NCBI RefSeq assembly: GCF_039544105.1
Contig: NZ_BAABLA010000023.1
Origin: Haloechinothrix_A salitolerans
GTDB taxonomy: Bacteria > Actinomycetota > Actinomycetes > Mycobacteriales > Pseudonocardiaceae
Strand: one strand, 5' to 3'
Length of the DNA stretch: 64,000 bases
Below the pieces are notes generated by a model. That model did no database searches. It saw nothing but the letters and a program-made list of their open reading frames with translations, and had not been told where the DNA came from. Made by a program: the position numbers and the translations under genes. Shown piece after piece: positions 54,131 to 63,200 of the stretch. Within the stretch, counting starts at the first letter, position 1. Every line of letters starts with the position of its first letter.

Positions 54131-55309
54131 ATGCCGAATACACGGCGGGTTTTCGCCGCGGTCATGGGGGTTTGCCTGCTCGCGGCAGGGTGCACGACGA
54201 CTACACACGCGGAGGAGTCGCGGTCCGCGAGTCCGGCATCGTCACCGCGGCCTCCGTCGCTTGAGCTCGAACTGACCCCCGAATCCAAGGCCGAGGACGT
54301 CGAGCCGGGCAAGCCGATCACCGTGGACGCCGAGCATGGCGAGTTGACGAAGGTCACGCTCATCGGCGCGGACGGCACCGTCGTGAAGGGCTCGCTCAAC
54401 GGCGACAAGACCGCGTGGCGGGCTGGCGAGAAGCTCGGGTTCGGCAAGGAATACACGCTGACCGCGCGTGGCATCGGGGAGGACGGTGAGCGCGAGGTCG
54501 AGCGCTCCACCTTCACCACGGCGGTGCCCGCCCAGACGGTGTCGGTCACGCCCGCCATCGTCGATGGCGCCACGGTCGGGGTAGGCATGCCGGTTTCGTT
54601 CCGGTTCAGCGCGCCGATCAGTGACAAGGACGCCGCCGAGCGTGCACTGCGCGTCACATCGGAGCCGAGGACCAAAGGCGGTTTCTACTGGTTCAGCGAC
54701 GAGTGGGTGGTGTGGCGCCCGAAGGAGCACTGGCAGCCGGGCACCGAGGTCAGCGTCGACGCCGACATCTACGGCAGGAACCTCGGCGACGACGTCTACG
54801 GCGCCCAGGACGTCAGCGCCGACATGACGATCGGCAAGCGCGTGGTCGCCGTCGCCAACGGTAAGACGCACCACATGAGCGTGTGGATCGACGGCAAGAA
54901 GGTGAAGCGGATGCCGATCTCCATGGGCAAGCCGACGCACCCGACGCCGCACGGCACGTACACCGTGATGAGCGAGCACTACGACTACACGATGGACTCC
55001 TCGACCTACGGTGTCCCGGTCGATGCCGATGAGGGCTACGAGATCACCGTGTCGCACGCCACCCGGCTGTCGTACAGCGGGATCTTCTATCACTCCGCGC
55101 CGTGGTCGGTGGGCGATCAGGGCTACCGCAACGTCAGCCACGGCTGCATCAACCTGTCCACCGCGAACGCCGAGTGGATGATGAACCACTCCAAGCCGGG
55201 TGACCTCTTCCGCGTCGTCAAGAGCGGCGGCCAGCGGCTGGAGCCGACGGACGGTTTCAGTGTCTGGCAGCTGCCGTGGCGGGAGTGGCGCACTGGCGGC
55301 GTGGACTGA
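54131..55309 (+). CDS. L,D-transpeptidase (LdtMt2-like lipoprotein)
   Basis: 392 residues. Lipobox LLAAGC puts the lipidated Cys near residue 21. Two Ig-like domains follow (VDAEHGELTKVTLIGADGTVVKG and ... VSVTPAIVDGATVGVGMPVSFRFSAPI), then the YkuD catalytic domain with FYHSAPWSVGDQGYRNVSHGCINLS, catalytic Cys339. The enzyme forms 3-3 peptidoglycan cross-links and is the carbapenem target in actinobacteria. Start ATG 54131 with GGGGAGAG upstream. Full family length. Confidence 0.95.
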   Translation: MPNTRRVFAAVMGVCLLAAGCTTTTHAEESRSASPASSPRPPSLELELTPESKAEDVEPGKPITVDAEHGELTKVTLIGADGTVVKGSLNGDKTAWRAGEKLGFGKEYTLTARGIGEDGEREVERSTFTTAVPAQTVSVTPAIVDGATVGVGMPVSFRFSAPISDKDAAERALRVTSEPRTKGGFYWFSDEWVVWRPKEHWQPGTEVSVDADIYGRNLGDDVYGAQDVSADMTIGKRVVAVANGKTHHMSVWIDGKKVKRMPISMGKPTHPTPHGTYTVMSEHYDYTMDSSTYGVPVDADEGYEITVSHATRLSYSGIFYHSAPWSVGDQGYRNVSHGCINLSTANAEWMMNHSKPGDLFRVVKSGGQRLEPTDGFSVWQLPWREWRTGGVD

Positions 55310-55318
55310 ACGCTCTGA

Positions 55319-55345
55319 TGCGGTCGGCCGCGCGGGCCGACCGCA
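55319..55345. terminator. Bidirectional terminator between ldt and phoX-like genes
   Basis: A perfect 11-bp stem (55319-55329 with 55335-55345) and a five-base loop lie in the 46-base gap between the convergent L,D-transpeptidase and PhoX-like genes. Confidence 0.8.
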
Positions 55346-55355
55346 CCAGGCTCGC

Positions 55356-56726
55356 TCAGAGCGCGCCGCGCTCCCAGGGACCAGTGACGGCGTAGGTGAC
55401 GCCGGGACTCTGGGCGTTGAAGAAGAGGATCTCGCCGTCGGGGCTGAACGTCGCCCCGGCAAGCTCCGTGGTGTTGTCGCTGTTCAGCTCGGCGAGGTCG
55501 AAGATCTGACCCTTGTTGGTGACACCGCGCAGCAGGTCCTTGCCGCCGCCGTCCTCGCAGAGCACGAGGCCGCCGGTGTTCGGGGACACGCAGATGTTGT
55601 CCGGGCTCTGCAGCAGCTCGGGGTCGGTCGACTCGTAGACGAGCACGAGCTGGCCGCCGGAGTTGCCGCGCGGGCGGTACTCCCACACCTGGCCGAGGCC
55701 GGCGTCACCGCCACTGGTGGAGACGATGTAGATCGATCCCTCGCCGTACCAGGCGCCTTCAAGCCGCGCGAACACCGCGGCACCCCGCTCACGGCCCTGG
55801 TGGAACACGGCGAGCGTGTCGTCGCTGTCCGGGTCGGGGTCGGCGATGTCGACCCACTCCACCGGCAACGGCTTGCCGACCCGCTGGCTGAGCCGCGTGT
55901 CGTACCTCGGCTGGTCCTTGATCGCCAGCATTTGCAGTTTGCCGCCCGCGCCGAGGTTGCCGGGCTCGTTCGGCACGAAGCGGTAGAAACCCGCGCTGCC
56001 CCTGTCCTCGGTCTCGTAGACGATCCCGGTGTTCGGGTCGATGGCGACGGCCTCGTGCACGAAGCGGCCCATCGCCTTGTACGGCACCGGCTCTACCGGG
56101 CCTTCGGCGTCGGCGGGTACCTCGAAGATGTAGCCGTGCGGGGTGTCGACATCGAGGCCGGTGAAGGTCTCCTCGCAGGTCAGCCAGGTGCCCCACGGGG
56201 TAGGCCCGCCAGCGCAGTTGCGGATCGTGCCCGCGATGGATGGGTAGGTGTCGCGCAGCGACATGCTCTTCGAGTCGAACACCATCGTCGTGGTGCCGCC
56301 CGCCGCGAGGACGTCGTAGGCGGGCGAGGCGAACGCGGCGCCGTTGCTCTGTTCGTGGTTGCGCACCAGCCGGATCAGGCCGTCGTCACCGGCGAACGCC
56401 GCCATGCCGTCGTGACGTCCTGGCGTCGGGGTGCCATTGCTCATCGGTGTGCCGGTGTGGCCGAACGCGACGTAGCTGAAGCCGGCGGGCAGCAGGAGCT
56501 CGCCGCCCGGCGCGGGCTGGAGCGGGCCGTAGCCGCCGTTATCGGGGGCCTGCCCGGCGGGCTTGCCGGGGTGGCCGGGCTTGCCGGGGTGGCCACCCGG
56601 CGCCGCCTCAGCGCTGGTGGCGCGCATCAGGCCGAGCAGCGTGGCGGTCGCTCCCGCCGCGGCGCCTGCCTTGAGGAAGCCGCGCCGGCTTGGCGCCGTG
56701 TCGGCTGAAGTGTGGTGGGTCGACAT
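55356..56726 (-). CDS. Tat-exported PhoX-family phosphatase
   Basis: 456 residues. The Tat signal is PSRRGFLKAG followed by a hydrophobic stretch and an A-E-A cleavage region near residue 41. A Gly/Pro/His/Lys linker leads to the DUF839/PhoX domain: LIRLVRNHEQSNG, NCAGGPTPWGTWLTCEETF, MGRFVHEAVAIDPNTGIVYETEDRGSAGFYRFVP and SPDNICVSPNTGGLVLCEDGGG. PhoX enzymes are Ca/Fe-dependent alkaline phosphatases. The start ATG 56726 has GGAGGAG upstream. Not shown that it is phosphate regulated. Confidence 0.9.
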   Translation of the reverse strand: MSTHHTSADTAPSRRGFLKAGAAAGATATLLGLMRATSAEAAPGGHPGKPGHPGKPAGQAPDNGGYGPLQPAPGGELLLPAGFSYVAFGHTGTPMSNGTPTPGRHDGMAAFAGDDGLIRLVRNHEQSNGAAFASPAYDVLAAGGTTTMVFDSKSMSLRDTYPSIAGTIRNCAGGPTPWGTWLTCEETFTGLDVDTPHGYIFEVPADAEGPVEPVPYKAMGRFVHEAVAIDPNTGIVYETEDRGSAGFYRFVPNEPGNLGAGGKLQMLAIKDQPRYDTRLSQRVGKPLPVEWVDIADPDPDSDDTLAVFHQGRERGAAVFARLEGAWYGEGSIYIVSTSGGDAGLGQVWEYRPRGNSGGQLVLVYESTDPELLQSPDNICVSPNTGGLVLCEDGGGKDLLRGVTNKGQIFDLAELNSDNTTELAGATFSPDGEILFFNAQSPGVTYAVTGPWERGAL

Positions 56727-56967
56727 GTTGGTGCTCCTCCAACTCGGGTCTCGTCGCGGTCGTTCGGGGTGAACCGCGACCACGCCAAGCCCACACGCTT
56801 TCGGGTGAAGCCGACTACGGCGATTCGATGAACTCGTATTGAACGGCGGGCAAGCCGGGGCCAGCGAGGTGACGTGCGGCACGAGGATCGAGGTGGCGGC
56901 TGCCGCGAGGACTTCGGGAGGCAGAACAGAAAAGCCCTTTCCCGATCGTGGGAAAGGGCCTCTGACC

Positions 56968-57044
56968 TGGGGTGGATAACCGGACTTGAACCGGCGACCT
57001 CCTGGACCACAACCAGGCGCTCTGCCAACTGAGCTATACCCACC
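56968..57044 (-). tRNA. tRNA-His (GTG)
   Basis: Minus-strand tRNA with acceptor GTGGGTA (57037-57043) pairing TATCCAC, an encoded extra G at -1 (57044) opposite C73, the hallmark of tRNA-His. Anticodon stem-loop CCTGG-TTGTGGT-CCAGG gives GTG. T arm GCCGG-TTCAAGT-CCGGT, and CCA encoded at 56968-56970. It lies just upstream of orn's 3' end; tRNA-His beside orn is also found in mycobacteria. Confidence 0.97.
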
Positions 57045-57165
57045 ATGTGGCACGTCCATGACGTGCCAGCCAGGACATCGTAGCGTGTCGCCGATGGGGC
57101 CAGACGTCCGGCCCCTCGGTGTGGCGGTCGCGCTCGTGCGTCCAGCCGAGCCCCGCACGGCGCCG

Positions 57166-57801
57166 TCAGTCGCCGGACGTCTCCGCGGCCTCCGCCTTCG
57201 CGCCCCGGCGCACGACGTCCTCCGCGACCGCCTTGGCCTCCTCGCTGGTCGGGCCGGGGTGCCCGACGAACGCTGTCCGACGGTAGTAGTTCAGCTCGCT
57301 GATCGACTCCTTGATGTCGGCAAGCGCGCGGTGCGCCAATCCCTTCTCTGGCTTCGCGTAGTAGACCCTCGGGTACCAGCGGCGCACCAGCTCCTTCACC
57401 GAGGAGACGTCGACCATCCGGTAGTGCAGGTGCTCGTCGAGCTTCGGCATGTCACGGGCGATGTAGCCACGGTCCGTCGCGATGGAGTTGCCCGCCAGCG
57501 GCGCGGTCTTCGGCTCGGGCACCCACGAACGGATGTAGTCGAGCACCTGCTGCTCGGCCTGTTCGATGGTGACGGTCGAGCGGCGCACCTCATCGGTCAG
57601 CCCCGACGCGGAGTGCATGTCGCGCACGACGTCCGGCATCCCGGCCAGGACGTCGTCATCGGCGTGGATGACCACGTCGATGCCCTCGCCGAGGATGTTC
57701 AGGTCGGCGTCGGTGACCAGCGCGGCGATCTCGATCAGCGCGTCCTTCGCGAGATCGAGTCCGGTCATTTCACAGTCGATCCAGACAAGACGATCGTTCA
57801 C
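57166..57801 (-). CDS. orn: Oligoribonuclease
   Basis: 211-residue DEDDh exonuclease degrading oligoribonucleotides, including the pGpG made from c-di-GMP. Exo I is VWIDCEMTGLDLAKDALIEIA, exo II is PLAGNSIATDRGYIARDMP, and exo III is KGLAHRALADIKESI with the catalytic His. A short Ala/Glu tail follows. Start is GTG 57801. Relevant to the GGDEF enzyme at 25.6 kb, though pathway coupling is inference. Confidence 0.95.
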   Translation of the reverse strand: MNDRLVWIDCEMTGLDLAKDALIEIAALVTDADLNILGEGIDVVIHADDDVLAGMPDVVRDMHSASGLTDEVRRSTVTIEQAEQQVLDYIRSWVPEPKTAPLAGNSIATDRGYIARDMPKLDEHLHYRMVDVSSVKELVRRWYPRVYYAKPEKGLAHRALADIKESISELNYYRRTAFVGHPGPTSEEAKAVAEDVVRRGAKAEAAETSGD

Positions 57802-57948
57802 GCGCCAGACAGTAGCTCACGGGTGGTGGGTGGTGGATCAGGTGCGTGGCGGTCCCCACCAGACGCACACCGCGGACTGCCTCGCGCGCGGGTTGCCCGC
57901 GAGCGGTAGCGTGCGAGCACGCGCGTGCAGGTATGGGAGGTTTTGGCG

Positions 57949-59178
57949 ATGGCGGAACCGCGTCGCATCGTGATCGTCGGAGCGGGTCTCGCGGGGGCCA
58001 CAGCGGCGATATCGCTGCGCAAGCAGGGCTACGACGGTGACGTGCTGCTGCTCGGTGCGGAACAACATCGCCCGTACGAGTTACCCGCGCTGTCCAAGAG
58101 CGTGCTGCTGCACGATACCGACGAGCCGGACTGGGTCGCCGACGAGAACTACTACGTCAAGCACGGCATCGATCTGCGGCGCGGCGTCGAGATCACTCGC
58201 GTCGAACTGGGCGCGCGGACGCTCACCGACGTCGTCGGGGCGGAACACACCTTCGACCGGCTGCTGCTCGCGACCGGCTCCCGCCCGCGCACGCTCGACG
58301 TCCCCGGCGCCGACCTGCCGGGCATCGCGACACTACGCACCCTCGACGACGCTCTCGACCTGCGTGCGGCCATCGAGGAAGCCCAAGACGTCCTCATCGT
58401 CGGCGCGGGCTGGATCGGCTGCGAGGCCGCCGCCGCTGCCCGCTCGGCGGGCGCGGATGTCACTGTCGTCGAGCCGCAGCCGCTGCCGCTGCCGTCGCTG
58501 GGGGACGACGTCGCAACGGTGTTCCGCGACCTGCACGCCGACAACGGCGTCCGCTGGCGGCTGGCGACGTCGGTGACGCGGTTCCTCGGTGAGGAGCAGG
58601 TCGAAGGAGCCGAGCTGTCCGACGGCACGCAGGTCAGCGCCGATGTCGTCCTGGTCGCGGTTGGCGCGGCCCCACGGTCGGAGCTGGCCCGCGCGGCGGG
58701 GCTTGAGCTCGCCGACGACGGCGGCGTCGACGTCGACGCTGGGCTGCGCAGTGCCGCGTCCGCCATCTACGCCGCTGGCGACGTCGCCGCCCACTTCCAC
58801 CCCGGCTACGGCAAGCGCATCCGCGTCGAGCACTGGGCGAACGCGAAGTGGCAGGGCGAGCATGTCGCGGCCAACCTGCTCGGTGCGCACGAGCCCTACA
58901 CCGCGACGCCGTACTTCTTCACCGACCAGTACGACCTCGGCTGCGAGTACCGCGGCCTTGCCGATCCTGACCTGGACGAGCTCGTCGTGCGTGGCGACCT
59001 CGCGAGTCGGGAGTTCATCGCCTTCTGGCGGCGCGGTGGCAAGGTCACGGCCGCGATGAACGTCAACGTGTGGGACGACGCTGACGCGCTGCGCGTTCTC
59101 GTCGACGAGCGAGCCGAAGCCACGCCAGAGCAACTCCGCGAGAGCGACCTCGCCGATTTGGCCGCGGCGGCGTCGTAG
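57949..59178 (+). CDS. FAD-dependent ferredoxin/rubredoxin reductase
   Basis: 409 residues of the oxygenase-coupled reductase family. The FAD motif IVIVGAGLAGATAAISL is at residues 7-23, the NAD(P)H motif VLIVGAGWIGCEAAAAAR near residue 148, and the second FAD segment AIYAAGDVAAHFHPGYGKRIRVEHWANAKWQG near 280. It moves electrons from NAD(P)H to a ferredoxin for P450s or other oxygenases. The start ATG 57949 has GGGAGG eight bases upstream. No ferredoxin or P450 gene lies in the window. Confidence 0.92.
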   Translation: MAEPRRIVIVGAGLAGATAAISLRKQGYDGDVLLLGAEQHRPYELPALSKSVLLHDTDEPDWVADENYYVKHGIDLRRGVEITRVELGARTLTDVVGAEHTFDRLLLATGSRPRTLDVPGADLPGIATLRTLDDALDLRAAIEEAQDVLIVGAGWIGCEAAAAARSAGADVTVVEPQPLPLPSLGDDVATVFRDLHADNGVRWRLATSVTRFLGEEQVEGAELSDGTQVSADVVLVAVGAAPRSELARAAGLELADDGGVDVDAGLRSAASAIYAAGDVAAHFHPGYGKRIRVEHWANAKWQGEHVAANLLGAHEPYTATPYFFTDQYDLGCEYRGLADPDLDELVVRGDLASREFIAFWRRGGKVTAAMNVNVWDDADALRVLVDERAEATPEQLRESDLADLAAAAS

Positions 59179-59265
59179 GCGACAACCCCGCCCGAGATTT
59201 CCCGAACACTCTTCACCTGTCGGGGTGACATGGCAAGATCGGGGCGGACCGGGAGGAGGTGTGTC

Positions 59266-59718
59266 GTGCGCGGCCGTCGAGCGCAGGCGTTGGAAAGCTG
59301 GGAGTCGCTGTTCCGTGCACAGGTGGCGGTGTTCCGCAGGCTCCGGGACGACTTCCGCGGCGCCGAGATCACGCTCGGTGAGTACGACGTGCTCTACAAC
59401 CTCACGTTGTTCGAGGGGCGACGGCTGCGACTGCACGAGCTCAACGAGCACATCGTCCTGACCCAGCCCAGTCTGAGCAGGCTCGTCGAGCGGATGGAGA
59501 AGCAGGGGCTCGTGCGCAGGGAGCGCGATCCTGACGACCGCAGGGGCACCATAGTGATCATCACTGACTACGGAATCGAGGTGCAGCGGCGCGTTGGCCG
59601 CGAGCACGCCGACTCCATCGCACGCTACGTCGGTACCGGGCTCACCGCCGCTGAGCTGCGTAGCTTGCGTGACCTATGCGAGAAGCTGCGCGCCGCCCAG
59701 CGCGACATCACCGACTGA
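59266..59718 (+). CDS. MarR-family transcriptional regulator
   Basis: About 150 residues. The winged HTH is recognisable: EYDVLYNLTLFEGRRLRLHELNEHIVLTQPSLSRLVERMEKQGLVRRERDPDDRRGTIVIITDYG. The start GTG 59266 follows GGAGGAGG; an upstream ATG at 59230 lacks one. It is 87 bases downstream of the ferredoxin reductase gene on the same strand. Its last 11 bases overlap the convergent DUF2784 gene. Ligand and target unknown. Confidence 0.9.
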   Translation: MRGRRAQALESWESLFRAQVAVFRRLRDDFRGAEITLGEYDVLYNLTLFEGRRLRLHELNEHIVLTQPSLSRLVERMEKQGLVRRERDPDDRRGTIVIITDYGIEVQRRVGREHADSIARYVGTGLTAAELRSLRDLCEKLRAAQRDITD

Positions 59719-60079
59719 GCCGTGCCCCGCGGCGCGCCCGCAACCGGACGACGAACCCGGCCCAGGACACCGCCACCACGACCGCGACGGCCAGTCGCAC
59801 CAGGTCGACGTGCTCGGCGGGATACACCACGTCGGTGAGGTAGGTCTCGATGAACCCGCCCGGCAGACCCTCTTGGCCTGCCTTCTTGCGGAAGTAGTCC
59901 TCCGGGCCGGTCAGCGGGCACTCGAATTCGAAGATCACGATGAGCAGTCCCCAGGCCACCGCGACCGCGTGCGCGATGATCGTACGTGGCCAGCGCCACG
60001 CCACGAACCCGCCAAGCGTGAGGTACACGAGGAAGGCGAAGTGCAGCACCATCGTCGCGTCCGCGAGCACCCGGTACAT
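59708..60079 (-). CDS. DUF2784 membrane protein
   Basis: 123 residues with three to four transmembrane segments (ATMVLHFAFLVYLTLGGFVAW, IIAHAVAVAWGLLIVIFEF, VDLVRLAVAVVVAVSWAGFVV). The middle motif CPLTGPEDYFRKKAGQEGLPGGFIETYL is the DUF2784 signature. Function unknown. It overlaps the end of the MarR gene in the opposite direction. Confidence 0.88.
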   Translation of the reverse strand: MYRVLADATMVLHFAFLVYLTLGGFVAWRWPRTIIAHAVAVAWGLLIVIFEFECPLTGPEDYFRKKAGQEGLPGGFIETYLTDVVYPAEHVDLVRLAVAVVVAVSWAGFVVRLRARRGARLSR

Positions 60080-60122
60080 AGCTCCATTGTTCCGCAGGTG
60101 GCGGTAGTGCGGCGATGCAGAA

Positions 60123-60207
60123 GTTGATCAGGCCTACTCGCGGTGTTGTTCGAAGAAACAGGCAAAACGGGCATAATTGCGCAAGAGCGCGAGTAGACGT
60201 GATCAAC
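60123..60207. repeat. 85-bp palindromic repeat, copy 2
   Basis: Left end GTTGATCAGGCCTACTCGCG (60123-60142) and right end CGCGAGTAGACGTGATCAAC (60188-60207) are inverted repeats matching at 18 of 20 positions, around a 45-base AT-richer centre. The right end is identical to that of the element at 20089-20173. It lies between the DUF2784 and hrpA genes, close to the hrpA promoter. Confidence 0.85.
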
Positions 60208-60283
60208 AACGTCTGGTGGTGCGCGTCGCCTAGCGGGCTGGCCGGAAAAATCCCGCGACGGCCCGGATACAGTGATATGAGGT

Positions 60284-63200
60284 ATGTCCACTGCACCTTC
60301 GGCGGAACCCGTCGCGCCCCGCACGCTGCTGCGACGGCTTGACGACGTGATGCTGGCCGACCGCGTCCGGCTGCGACGACGGATCGACGGCATCCGTAAG
60401 CTCCGCGACCAGCGCAAACGCGACTCCGTGCTGCGCGCGATCGCCGCCGACGTCGATGCCGCCGAGTTGCGGCTGGCGGCCAGGCGCGAGTCGGTGCCGA
60501 AGGTCCGGTACCCGGCCGAGCTGCCGGTCAGCCAGCGCGCCGAGGACCTCGCCGCCGCCATCCGGGACAACCAGGTCGTCATCGTCGCTGGCGAGACCGG
60601 ATCCGGGAAGACGACGCAGCTGCCGAAGATCTGCCTCGACGTCGGCAGGGGAGTGCACGGCACCATCGGCCACACCCAGCCGCGCCGGATCGCGGCCCGC
60701 TCGGTGGCCGAGCGCATCGCGAGCGAGCTGGGCACCGAGCTCGGTGACACCGTCGGCTGGAAGATCCGGTTCACCGACCAGGTCAGCGAGAACTCGCTGG
60801 TCAAGGTGATGACGGACGGCATCTTGCTCGCCGAGATCGCGCACGACCGGCTCCTGCGCCGGTACGACACGCTCATCATCGACGAGGCGCACGAGCGCAG
60901 CCTCAACATCGACTTCCTGCTCGGCTACCTCAAGCAGCTCCTGCCGCGCCGCCCCGATCTCAAAGTCATTATCACCTCGGCGACCATCGACCCGGAACGG
61001 TTCGCCGAGCACTTCGCCGCGCCGGACGGCACCCCAGCGCCGATCGTGGAGGTGTCCGGGCGTACGTATCCGGTGGAGGTCCGCTACCGGCCGATCCAGG
61101 ACGATACCGACGACGCCCCGGATAAGGATCGCGACCAGACCCAGGCCATCTGTGACGCCGTCACCGAGCTGCGTGCCGAGCCGCCCGGCGACATCCTCGT
61201 GTTCCTCTCCGGCGAACGCGAGATCCGCGACACCGCCGACGCCCTGACCGCGATGGACCTGCCCGGCACCGAGATCCTGCCGCTGTACGCGCGGCTGTCG
61301 GCCGCCGAGCAGCACCGCGTGTTCCAGCGCCACACCGGACGTCGAATCGTGCTCGCCACCAACGTCGCCGAGACGTCGCTGACCGTGCCGGGCATCAAGT
61401 ACGTCATCGACCCCGGCACCGCCCGCATCTCCCGCTACAGCAACCGGCTCAAGGTGCAGCGGCTGCCGATCGAGCCGATCTCGCGGGCGTCGGCCAACCA
61501 GCGCAAGGGCCGATGCGGCCGCGTGTCGGACGGCATCTGCATCCGGCTCTACTCCGAGGACGACTTCCTCTCGCGCCCGGAGTTCACCGACCCGGAAATC
61601 CTCCGTACCAACCTCGCCTCAGTGATCTTGCAGCTCACCGCCGCTGACCTGGGCGACATCGCGGACTTCCCGTTCGTCGAGCCACCGGACAAACGCCAGA
61701 TCGCCGACGGTCTCGCGCTGCTGCGCGAGTTGGGCGCGCTGGACACCGCCGATGGCAGGAAAGGCAAGCACCACTCCGCGCACCAGCTCACCGATGTCGG
61801 CAAGGCACTGGCGCAGCTCCCCGTCGATCCCCGGATGGCGCGGATGATCGTGGCCGCCGAGGGAAACGGCTGCGTGCACGAGGTGCTGGTCATCGCCGCC
61901 GCGTTGTCCATACAGGACCCGCGGGAACGTCCGGAGGAACAGCGCCAGGCCGCCGACGCCAAACACGCCCGTTTCGCCGACCCGAACTCGGATTTCCTTG
62001 CCTTCCTGCACCTCTGGGACTACCTGCGCGAGCAGCAACGCGCGCTGTCCGGCAGTCGGTTCCGCAAGCTGTGCAAGGCGGAGTTCCTGCACTTCCTGCG
62101 GGTGCGCGAGTGGCAGGACCTCTACAACCAGCTCCGCGAGGCCGCCAAGTCCGCGGGAATCACCGTCGGCAAGCCGAAGTCCGATGCGGACTTCACCGGT
62201 CCCGATTATCAGCGCCTCCACGAGAGTCTGCTCGCCGGGATGCTGTCCCACGTCGGCCTCAAGGACCCGGAGAAGCGTGACTTCCTCGGCGCGCGCGGTG
62301 CCCGGTTCGCGGTGTTCCCCGGCTCGGCGCTGTTCAAGAAGACGCCGCGCTGGGTGATGGCGGCCGAGCTGGTGGAGACGTCGCGGCTGTGGGGCAGGAT
62401 CGTCGCGCGTATCGAGCCGGAGTGGGTGGAACGCCTTGCCGGTCACCTGGTCAAGCGCAACTACGCCGAGCCGCACTGGGAGCGCAACCGGGGCGCGGTG
62501 ATGGCGCTGGAAGCCGTCACGCTCTACGGCGTCCCGTTGGTCTCCGGTCGTAAAGTCAACTACGCGCGGGTAGAGCCGGAGCTGTGTCGGGAGCTGTTCA
62601 TCCGACACGCGCTCGTGGAAGGCGACTGGCGCACCGACCACCGCTTCTTCCACGCCAACCGCGAACTGCTCGACGAGGTCGCCGAGCTGGAGAACCGGGC
62701 GCGGCGACGCGACATCCTGGTTGACGACCAGACGTTGTTCGACTTCTACGACCAGCGCATCCCCGCGGACGTCGTCTCCGCCCGCCACTTCGACTCGTGG
62801 TGGAAGAAGGCGCGTCGCGAGCAGCCCGACCTACTCGACTTCTCGCTGCCGATGCTGGTCAACGAGAGCGCCGCCGAGGTCAGCGAGACCGACTACCCGC
62901 GGTGCTGGCGGCACGGCGATCTCTACCTCGCGCTGACCTACCAGTTCGAGCCCGGCGCGTCCGAGGGTGACGCGGACGGCGTGACCGTGCACATTCCGCT
63001 CGCCGTGCTCAACCAGGTCAGCGCGGACGGCTTCGACTGGCAGGTCCCCGGCTTCCGGGAGGAGCTCATCACCGCGCTGATCAAGGCGTTGCCGAAGCCG
63101 ATTCGGCGGGATCTGGTGCCCGCACCGGACACCGCGAAGGCGGTGCTCGACCGGCTGGACCCGGACAAGGGCGAGCCCCTGCAGACGGCGTTAGAACGGG